Below, piece by piece: positions 7,711 to 13,445 of a DNA stretch of 13,445 nt. Under the pieces are notes generated by a model. It saw only the letters and a list, made by a program, of their open reading frames with translations. It did not search any database and had not been told where the DNA came from. How positions within the stretch are numbered: the first letter of the stretch is position 1; every line of letters starts with the position of its first letter. Origin of the DNA: Paraktedonobacter sp035294465 (GTDB taxonomy: Bacteria; Chloroflexota; Ktedonobacteria; Ktedonobacterales; Ktedonobacteraceae); assembly GCA_035294465.1 (NCBI GenBank), contig DATGKW010000077.1, positions 1-13,445 on the forward strand, read 5' to 3'. The translations under genes and the position numbers were made by a program.

Positions 7711-7741
7711 TTGCCAATCACACCCCCCTTTCGTTTATAAT
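7711..7741 (+). promoter_or_regulatory. Candidate sigma-70-type promoter for the murF-alr gene
   Basis: TTGCCA (7711-7716) and a consensus TATAAT (7736-7741) are separated by 19 bp, slightly longer than ideal. Transcription would start near 7748. That favours translation from TTG 7790, which leaves a leader of about 40 nt, over TTG 7757, which leaves about 9 nt. Confidence 0.5.
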
Positions 7742-7789
7742 GAGTGAGAGGTCAACTTGTGTCATTGCCAACCTGAAAGGCTGCGAACC

Positions 7790-10396
7790 TTGATCTATCT
7801 CGACCACCTGCTTTCCGCTACACGCGGCGTGCTTGCGCACCCAGGCAAATATACGCGCTTTGAGGCTTTTAATCACGACAGTCGCCAGATTCTCCCCGGT
7901 GAGATGTTCGTCGCGGTACGCGGTGAGCATGGAGATGGCCATGACTTTGCGCTGGATGCAGCGAGACGTGGCGCAACCGGTATTCTGGTGGAACAGCAGT
8001 ATATGCAGCGCGCGAGCATAGAAACCCGGCACGAATTGGAAGACTCCGGGGCCTCGCTTATCGTGGTAGAAGATACGCGCCTGGCTCTCCAGCAATACGC
8101 GCAGGCTATCTTACAGATCTGGCACCCCAGGGTGATCGCGATCACCGGCAGCACCGGCAAGACCAGCACCAAGGAGGCCATTGCAGCTGTGCTGGGCAGC
8201 AGCTATGCAACCTTTAAGAGCTGGCAAAACTACAACGACCTGCTGGGCCTGCCGCTCTCGTTGGGCAGGCTAGAAGAGCGCCACGAATACGCGGTGCTGG
8301 AAATGGCCTGCGATCATCCCGGCGAAATTGGCCAGCTCTGCTCTATTGCGCGCCCTTCAATCGGAGTTCTGACCAATATCAGTCCCAACCAGCTTCAATA
8401 TTTCGGTTCGATGGAGAAGCTAACCGGGGAACTCGCCTCCCTGCTCACCTGCCTACCGGAGAACGGCGCGGGCTTCGTGGGAGATTTGAACGGCCGCGCC
8501 CTCCCGCCAGAGATCAAGGCACCGGTCCGGCCATTCAATGCGGAACAGGTGCACGCTGTACAGGTCTCCTGGGACGGCCTGAGTTTTGAGTTGATAGATA
8601 GCGATCAGGAACAGGTAATCAGGCTAACTTCGCGCCTTTTAGGGAGACATCACATTTCTACCATGCTGGCAGCGTACAAGGTTGGTCGCTACTGTAGCGT
8701 CTCCGTAGAAGAGATTCTTCATGCCCTGGCAAAAGTTGAGCCAGTGCGTGGCAGGTTGCATCCTATCGCGGGGCTGACCGGTTCGGGTGAAACCGTGCTG
8801 TTGGATGATACGCATAACGCCTGCCCGGCCTCGATGATCGCCAGCCTGGAAACCCTGCGCGCCCTGCCCACAGGCCTGAGAATCGCGATTCTGGGCGACA
8901 TGCTGCGTCTGGGTGACTTTGAGGAGGAGGGCCATCGCCTGGTGGGTGAGAAGGCAGCGTCTTGCGTCGATTATCTGATTACACGGGGCAATCGGGCCGA
9001 TCAGATCGCCGAAGCAGCCCGCCAGAACGGTTTATCCCCGGAATGTATCATTGCCACAGCCACGCATGAAGATGCCGCGCGGGTTGCCCGGCGGCTGGTG
9101 GCGGCGTCTCCCAGACAGACGAATGGCGACTCGCTGGTTGCCCAGACCATCCTGCTCAAAGGCTCGGAAGAGATGCGCATGGAGCGCGTGACCGAACAGC
9201 TAATGGCCCATCCTGAGCAAGCTCCAGAAGAGCTTGTGCGGCAGACACCGGGCTGGAAGCAAATTGTTCTGATGCGCCCCGAACGGCCCACCTGGCTGGA
9301 GATAGATCTGAGCGCTATTGCCAATAACACACGGCGCGTGAAAGAACTGGTTGGACCAGATGTGCATGTGCTGGCCAGTCTCAAAGCCGATGGCTATGGG
9401 CATGGCGCGCTCAAAGTCGCGCGCACCGTCCTGCAAAACGGAGCTAGCATGCTAGGAGTCGCCACCGTAAGCGAGGCCACACCGCTGCGCGAGGCCGGCA
9501 TTAGTGCTCCCATCCTGGTCTTTGGCTATGTGCCGCTCTGGCAAATGCGCGAGGCTGTTCGCCTGAACGTGACCATTACGCTCTACGCACTTGACTCAGC
9601 CAGGGCACTCGCTCTGGCTGCTCAGGCGCTGGGCAAGACAGTGCGAGTCCATGTGAAAGTTGATACCGGCATGGGACGTCTGGGCATTCGCGCCGAACGG
9701 TTGAGCGAGATTCTAGAATTGCTGCGCGAAATTCGCAGTCTGCCCGGCCTCGAACTTGAGGGCCTGTTTACGCATTTTGCCAAAGCAGATGCCGAGGACT
9801 TATCACATGCGCGCCTGCAACTTGCACGTTTTCAGAACGTATTGCAAATAGTCGAGGCAGAAGGGCTGAGACCTCCCCTCGTACACGCCGCTAACAGTGC
9901 CGCGACGTTTAAACTGCCAGAAGCACGCTTTGATATGGTGCGACCGGGGATCGCGCTCTACGGTCTGGAACCCTCGCCAGACGTCTCTCTGCCAGAAGGC
10001 TTCCGGCCAGCGCTCTCCTTTAAAACGCAGGTGGCACAGGTGAAACTGATCCCGGAGGGCGAGGGCATCAGCTATGGCTGCACTTATATTACCGAACGCC
10101 CAACGTGGATCGCAGTACTGCCAGTTGGCTACGCTGATGGCTTCAGGCGCGCACCTACAAACTGGGGTTCTGTCCTGATTCACGGGCAGGAAGCACCGCT
10201 TCTGGGTCGCGTCTGTATGGATCAGTCTATGGTTGATATTTCGCATATTCCGGGCGTGCGGATGGGCGATGAAGTTGTATTGATCGGTCGGCAGGGTGAG
10301 GCAACATTGACAGCGGAGATGGTTGCCCAGCGCCTGGGCACGATTAACTACGAGGTTGTCTCAGAGATTCTCGCGCGGGTGCCGCGCGTAGATTAA
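7790..10396 (+). CDS. murF-alr: Fused MurF-like Mur ligase / alanine racemase
   Basis: An 868-aa two-domain cytoplasmic protein. Residues 1-485 are a Mur ligase of MurF type, the enzyme that adds D-Ala-D-Ala to the UDP-MurNAc-tripeptide. It has P-loop GSTGKTST (120-127), the NYNDLLGLPLSL segment and a C-terminal domain with DDTHNACP (339-346). Residues about 498-868 are a complete fold-type III alanine racemase. They contain PLP lysine K532 in SLKADGYGHG, VKVDTGMGRLG, HAANSAA, MVRPGIALYG, catalytic Tyr762 in SYGCTY, and CMDQSMVDIS. The fusion would couple D-alanine production to its use in peptidoglycan. The racemase half looks fully active, but the ligase half departs from the MurF consensus at several key sites and may be altered or inactive. 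Start: TTG 7790 has AAAGG upstream and opens directly on the domain (LIYLDHLL). TTG 7757, preceded by GAGAGG, is the alternative and adds 11 residues. It is followed 26 bp later by a lipid kinase gene. Confidence 0.92.
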   Translation: MIYLDHLLSATRGVLAHPGKYTRFEAFNHDSRQILPGEMFVAVRGEHGDGHDFALDAARRGATGILVEQQYMQRASIETRHELEDSGASLIVVEDTRLALQQYAQAILQIWHPRVIAITGSTGKTSTKEAIAAVLGSSYATFKSWQNYNDLLGLPLSLGRLEERHEYAVLEMACDHPGEIGQLCSIARPSIGVLTNISPNQLQYFGSMEKLTGELASLLTCLPENGAGFVGDLNGRALPPEIKAPVRPFNAEQVHAVQVSWDGLSFELIDSDQEQVIRLTSRLLGRHHISTMLAAYKVGRYCSVSVEEILHALAKVEPVRGRLHPIAGLTGSGETVLLDDTHNACPASMIASLETLRALPTGLRIAILGDMLRLGDFEEEGHRLVGEKAASCVDYLITRGNRADQIAEAARQNGLSPECIIATATHEDAARVARRLVAASPRQTNGDSLVAQTILLKGSEEMRMERVTEQLMAHPEQAPEELVRQTPGWKQIVLMRPERPTWLEIDLSAIANNTRRVKELVGPDVHVLASLKADGYGHGALKVARTVLQNGASMLGVATVSEATPLREAGISAPILVFGYVPLWQMREAVRLNVTITLYALDSARALALAAQALGKTVRVHVKVDTGMGRLGIRAERLSEILELLREIRSLPGLELEGLFTHFAKADAEDLSHARLQLARFQNVLQIVEAEGLRPPLVHAANSAATFKLPEARFDMVRPGIALYGLEPSPDVSLPEGFRPALSFKTQVAQVKLIPEGEGISYGCTYITERPTWIAVLPVGYADGFRRAPTNWGSVLIHGQEAPLLGRVCMDQSMVDISHIPGVRMGDEVVLIGRQGEATLTAEMVAQRLGTINYEVVSEILARVPRVD

Positions 10397-10422
10397 CGGA
10401 TACAGCAGCCCAGGAGGGGTCT

Positions 10423-11382
10423 ATGGAAGCAAGCGACGAATTACAAGCAGGGAGAGCGTCTACTGCGGCAGCACAGACTGCCGTGATTATCTCAAATCCC
10501 GTTTCAGGTAGCTTTCCCCATCATCATCACGATTACCGTGATACCATTACGTTTCTTCAAGCGCAGGGTTGGCAGGTTGAACTCTGGCCGACTCACAATC
10601 CAGGCGATGCTCAGACGCTAGCTCGGCGCGCCGTTGAGCAGCACATTGCTGTCGTAATCGCCGCTGGAGGAGACGGCACGCTCAATGAGGTCATTCAGGA
10701 ACTGGCCGGGAGCGAGACGAGGCTAGGTGTGCTGCCCATGGGTACGGTAAACGTCTGGGCGCGTGAAATGGGTATTCCACTGGATAGCGCCAAAGCCCGT
10801 GATGTGCTGGTGCATGGACGAACATGCCGCGTTGACCTGGGCCGGGTGAACGGGCGCTACTTTTTGTTGATGGCAGGGATTGGCATCGATGGCGAAGTCA
10901 CCCAGGCTGTTGAGCGCAAACCATTGAAGCGCCTGGGTGTGCTGGGCTATTTGCTGGCAGCTCTCTGGTTCGGCCCCGGCTATCTGGGTTTTCCCCTGAC
11001 CCTGAAGGTTGATGAAGCCGCGCCGATACGTACTCGCGCTCTGGAAGTGATCGTCGGAAACACCCGCCTCTATGCAGGCGCCTTTCAATTCACCTGGATG
11101 GCCCGCTGCGATGACGGCCTGCTGGACCTGTGCATGGTACACAAACGCGGGCGCCTCGGCCGACTGGTCGTCTTATTCGACTTCGCGCTGAATCGCGAGC
11201 AGCGCCGCCTCTGGGTGCGCTACAGCACCTTCAAGAGCTTGACGATTGAGACACCAGAGCCGGTAGCCATCCAGGTCGATGGCGACCCCGCCGGTCACAC
11301 TCCGGCAACCTTTACAGTCGCTCCCGGCGCACTGAAGGTCATCGTACCTCAAGGAACAGCATCAGAACTCTTTTCCACATAG
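10423..11382 (+). CDS. Diacylglycerol kinase-family lipid kinase (YegS/DgkB-like)
   Basis: A 319-aa soluble or membrane-associated lipid kinase. The DAGK catalytic domain starts at about residue 20 with VIISNPVSGS (21-30), then the nucleotide-binding GGDGTLNEV (82-90), PMGTVNVWARE (105-115) and GIGIDGEV (152-159). The C-terminal beta-sandwich has DGLLD (231-235) and the closing QVDGD (284-288). These are the motifs of the bacterial DgkB/YegS/BmrU group, which phosphorylate diacylglycerol or related lipids with ATP. Length and residues are normal. A run of four His (33-36) in the first loop is unusual but outside the catalytic motifs. A strong AGGAGGGG site (10412-10419) precedes ATG 10423. 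The gap of 26 bp after murF-alr with no terminator suggests co-transcription, so both may serve envelope precursor recycling. The lipid substrate is not decided by sequence. Confidence 0.9.
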   Translation: MEASDELQAGRASTAAAQTAVIISNPVSGSFPHHHHDYRDTITFLQAQGWQVELWPTHNPGDAQTLARRAVEQHIAVVIAAGGDGTLNEVIQELAGSETRLGVLPMGTVNVWAREMGIPLDSAKARDVLVHGRTCRVDLGRVNGRYFLLMAGIGIDGEVTQAVERKPLKRLGVLGYLLAALWFGPGYLGFPLTLKVDEAAPIRTRALEVIVGNTRLYAGAFQFTWMARCDDGLLDLCMVHKRGRLGRLVVLFDFALNREQRRLWVRYSTFKSLTIETPEPVAIQVDGDPAGHTPATFTVAPGALKVIVPQGTASELFST

Positions 11383-11389
11383 TGCTATG

Positions 11390-11453
11390 TTTCGTAGAGT
11401 AAGCAAAAAGCCGGCAAAAGTCGTTTTGCCGGCTTTTTGCTTACTCTACGAAA
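11390..11453. terminator. Long perfect bidirectional terminator (30-bp arms)
   Basis: Arms 11390-11419 and 11424-11453 pair perfectly around a GTCG loop. The GCCGGC core is bracketed by A5 (11405-11409) and T5 (11434-11438), so either strand reads as stem plus T-run. A further 15 bp of perfect pairing lies outside the tracts. It fills most of the 81-bp gap between the convergent lipid-kinase and rhodanese genes and would end both transcripts. Confidence 0.9.
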
Positions 11454-11463
11454 GAAATGCACC

Positions 11464-12315
11464 CTATTTTTCAATAGGCGCTTCGATCAGACTGCCCCAT
11501 TCGGTCCAGGAGCCATCGTAGTTGCGCACATTCGGATAGCCCAGCAAATAGTGCAGAGCAAACCAGGTGTGGCTACTGCGCTCGCCAATGCGGCAGTAAG
11601 CAATGACATCCTTCTCCGGTGTCACGCCCTTGCTGCCATAGATCGCACGAAGCTCATCTGCGCTTTTGAAGGTGCCATCCTCGCGCACAGCGGTAGACCA
11701 GGGCACATTGGCCGCACCGGGAATATGGCCGCCGCGCTGGGCGCCCTCCTGGGGTAGATTAGCCGGAGCAAGCAGCTCGCCGCTGTACTCGCCGGGGGAG
11801 CGCACATCGACCAGAGCCAGGGAACTGCTGCCCAGTTCTTTCAAGATCTGGTCGCGATAAGCACGAATCGAGGTATTCGGCTCCTTCGCCTTGTAGTTTG
11901 TGCGCGGATACTCTGGTACCTCGGTTGTAAGCTCGCGTTTGTCAGCCAGCCATTTGACGCGACCGCCGTCCAGCAAGCGCACATCGTTGTGGCCATAGTA
12001 CTTCAGAATCCACAACGCCCAGGCAGCGAACCAGTTGTTATTGTCGCCATAAAGCACAATCGTCGTGTCGTTGCTTACACCGACAGATGAGAGCAACTCT
12101 TCCAGCCTCTCTCGCGAAATAGGTGAGCGGACAAGCTGATCTTGCAAATCTTTCTGCCAGTTGAAAGCGACCGCTCCCGGGATGTGACCCTCTGAATAAG
12201 CCTTCGTATCGACGTCGACCTCGATCAAACGTACATTGGGGTCGCCTTTATGAGCCTCGACCCAATCGGCGTCTACCAGCACCTCTGGATGAGCATATCC
12301 TTTGTTTTCTGTCAT
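11464..12315 (-). CDS. Tandem rhodanese-domain sulfurtransferase (thiosulfate/3-mercaptopyruvate type)
   Basis: A 283-aa soluble sulfurtransferase of the two-domain rhodanese type, which moves sulfane sulfur from thiosulfate or mercaptopyruvate to a thiophilic acceptor such as cyanide or a thiol. The N-terminal domain (about 10-130) has AYSEGHIPGAVAFNW (39-53) and an Asp (D91, in YGDNNNW) where an active domain has Cys, so it is the usual inactive domain. The C-terminal domain (about 150-280) has LVDVRSPGEYSGE, RGGHIPGAANVPW (194-206), and active-site loop YCRIGERSS with Cys241. The CRxGxR loop is closer to thiosulfate than to mercaptopyruvate enzymes. The ATG at 12315 is chosen because GAGGG lies 7-8 nt upstream on the minus strand. 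A longer in-frame start at 12381 lacks such support. The gene is divergent from a LysR-type regulator, a possible controller. Confidence 0.92.
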   Translation of the reverse strand: MTENKGYAHPEVLVDADWVEAHKGDPNVRLIEVDVDTKAYSEGHIPGAVAFNWQKDLQDQLVRSPISRERLEELLSSVGVSNDTTIVLYGDNNNWFAAWALWILKYYGHNDVRLLDGGRVKWLADKRELTTEVPEYPRTNYKAKEPNTSIRAYRDQILKELGSSSLALVDVRSPGEYSGELLAPANLPQEGAQRGGHIPGAANVPWSTAVREDGTFKSADELRAIYGSKGVTPEKDVIAYCRIGERSSHTWFALHYLLGYPNVRNYDGSWTEWGSLIEAPIEK

Positions 12316-12405
12316 GGAAAATCCCTCTCTGCGTTTCTCTTGAGATATTTCAAACCAGACGGGGTGATGCCCCACTCGCATCCGCCCAGCTTAAAAACAC
12401 CATAC

Positions 12406-12434
12406 CATATACCCAGAAGGCCCTACAAGTTCAA
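12406..12434 (-). promoter_or_regulatory. Candidate promoter of the rhodanese gene
   Basis: On the minus strand TTGAAC (12434-12429) is followed after exactly 17 bp by TATATG (12411-12406). Each matches the consensus at 4 of 6 positions. Transcription would begin near 12399, leaving a leader of about 84 nt before ATG 12315. Confidence 0.4.
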
Positions 12435-12443
12435 AAGGCGCGA

Positions 12444-12473
12444 TTTCATCGTTGGACTTCAAATTGGTATAGA
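12444..12473 (+). promoter_or_regulatory. Weak candidate promoter of the LysR-type gene
   Basis: TTTCAT (12444-12449) and TATAGA (12468-12473) are 18 bp apart, placing a start near 12480. If correct, the 22-bp palindrome lies just downstream of the start, where a bound protein would block transcription. The -35 match is poor. Confidence 0.22.
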
Positions 12474-12500
12474 TTGCCAGGAATTTATTCGCGATTGTTA

Positions 12501-12522
12501 TTGTTTCTACGCGTAGAAACAA
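12501..12522. promoter_or_regulatory. Perfect 22-bp palindrome: candidate operator
   Basis: The half-site TTGTTTCTACG (12501-12511) is followed at once by its exact reverse complement (12512-12522). It lies 57 bp before the LysR-type start and contains the T-N11-A pattern of LysR-family sites. No T-run follows it, so it is not a terminator. The binding protein is presumably the adjacent LysR-type regulator, by inference. Confidence 0.55.
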
Positions 12523-12579
12523 GTGAACTTCCACTGGTCGCCTTGCTGCTATTTGCTCTCTTTGAGGGGAGGAGAACGC

Positions 12580-13445
12580 GTGAATCTCTATCATTTGCGT
12601 GTCTTTATGACAGTCGCGGAACACGAACATATCACGCGGGCCTCGGAGGAACTTTATCTAAGTCAGCCCGCAGTTACCAAAATCGTGCAAAGCCTGGAGC
12701 AAGAGGTTGGGCAAAAACTGGTGGAGCGCCAGGGGAGGCGCATCGCCCTGACCTATGCCGGCCAGGTGCTCAAGACCTACGCCCGCCGTATCTTTTCTCT
12801 GGAACGTGAGATGGAGGAGGCGCTGGCCGCTCTATGCGATATCGAGACAGGCGAGGTAACACTGGCTGCGAATCCAACCATCGGGATTTATTTGCTGCCA
12901 CCCATTGTAGCCAGCTTCCGGGCACGCTACCCCTGCGTGAAAATCAATCTAGAGATCCTGAAATCACGCGAAATTATCGAGGATACACTCGAATGGCGCA
13001 TAGACTTCGGCCTGATGGAGATGGACACGACGGAGCTTCCCCTGGGCCTGGAGTACGAAACGATTGCCTATGACGAGTTGATTCTGGTGGTCTCACCCAG
13101 ACACCCCTGGAGCGAGCTATCCTCAATCAAGCCGGAGGAGTTGCGTGATGGCGTATTGATTCTACGTGAGCCTGGAAGCAGCCACCGCGAGTCTATCGAA
13201 CACGCGCTCGCCCACAAAGGCTTCTCGCTGAGTCCTCTGCTGACCGTGCCCGACAGCGAAGTAATCAAACAAATGGCAATCAAAGGTGTAGGAGCTACTA
13301 TCATCCCCGCCATGAGTGTCCAGCGCGAGATGGAGAGCGGCGAACTCCTGCGTATCCCTATTGTTGGTTTGGAGATCCGTCCCCAGCTCTGCATGATCTG
13401 GCGCGAGGATAAGCAATTCTCGCCGGCTGCGCAGGCTTTCCGCGA
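12580..13445 (+). CDS. LysR-type transcriptional regulator (3' end cut by window)
   Basis: 288 residues are visible and the frame is still open at the window end; a LysR protein is about 290-310 aa, so nearly all of it is present. The N-terminal winged HTH (1-60) reads MNLYHLRVFMTVAEHEHITR, then ASEELYLSQPAVTKIVQSLE, the classic LysR pattern. A linker helix follows (about 61-90), then the periplasmic-binding-like effector domain (about 91 onward: GEVTLAANPTIGIYLLPPIV, IDFGLMEMD, ILVVSPRHPW, and VIKQMAIKGVGATIIPAM in the second lobe). The start is GTG 12580, five bases after a strong AGGGGAGGAG site (12565-12574). It is transcribed away from the rhodanese gene; LysR regulators often control their divergent neighbour and themselves. 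A role in sulfur metabolism is plausible from this neighbour only, and the effector is unknown. Confidence 0.92.
   Translation, partial: MNLYHLRVFMTVAEHEHITRASEELYLSQPAVTKIVQSLEQEVGQKLVERQGRRIALTYAGQVLKTYARRIFSLEREMEEALAALCDIETGEVTLAANPTIGIYLLPPIVASFRARYPCVKINLEILKSREIIEDTLEWRIDFGLMEMDTTELPLGLEYETIAYDELILVVSPRHPWSELSSIKPEELRDGVLILREPGSSHRESIEHALAHKGFSLSPLLTVPDSEVIKQMAIKGVGATIIPAMSVQREMESGELLRIPIVGLEIRPQLCMIWREDKQFSPAAQAFR

Noticed and set aside
12361..12373. GGGG-TGATG-CCCC hairpin in the rhodanese leader as a riboswitch or attenuator
   Set aside because: Four base pairs only, with no match to a sulfur-related riboswitch and no alternative terminator structure.
12316..12381. Longer rhodanese start 22 codons upstream (12381)
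   Set aside because: The extension lies in the leader and has no ribosome site; GAGGG before ATG 12315 fits better.

Overview
The window looks like a chromosomal segment from a free-living bacterium, most plausibly Chloroflexota of the Ktedonobacteria type. That placement is inferred from a moderately GC-rich, closely packed layout, a large XRE-HTH/NB-ARC/TPR regulator of a kind common there, a MurF-Alr fusion, and use of GTG and TTG starts. No sequence search was possible. I see no rRNA, tRNA, CRISPR array, insertion sequence, phage gene or plasmid gene, and no gene-free stretch longer than 300 bases.

Layout. (1) 161-595 (+): a small heat-shock protein (Hsp20), ending in a terminator hairpin at 614-678. 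(2) 691-1551 (-): a UlaG-like metallo-beta-lactamase-fold hydrolase, convergent with hsp20. (3) 1838-4717 (+): a tight operon of an OmpR/PhoB-type response regulator, its histidine kinase and a membrane-anchored YceI-like protein. Upstream is a promoter with an 11-bp direct repeat placed like a Pho box; the operon closes with a 74-bp near-perfect palindromic terminator. (4) 4958-7681 (+): a 907-aa XRE-HTH/NB-ARC/TPR regulator of the STAND class. (5) 7790-11382 (+): a fused MurF-like/alanine racemase gene followed 26 bp later by a diacylglycerol-kinase-family lipid kinase, which together form a cell-envelope unit. It ends in a second long palindromic terminator shared with the convergent gene. 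(6) 11464-12315 (-): a tandem-domain rhodanese (thiosulfate/mercaptopyruvate sulfurtransferase). (7) 12580-13445 (+): a LysR-type regulator, divergent from the rhodanese and cut by the window end, with a perfect 22-bp palindrome just upstream.

Most of this is ordinary housekeeping and regulatory content. The points most worth a second look are these. The MurF-like half of the MurF-Alr fusion lacks several residues expected in a working MurF, although its racemase half looks intact. The two-component operon has a clear PhoB-like promoter layout and a YceI-like protein as its third gene. A perfect palindrome lies in front of the LysR gene. Two terminators share an unusual architecture of arms extended perfectly beyond the A/T tracts. 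I did not find a defence, mobile or biosynthetic system that I would call new.
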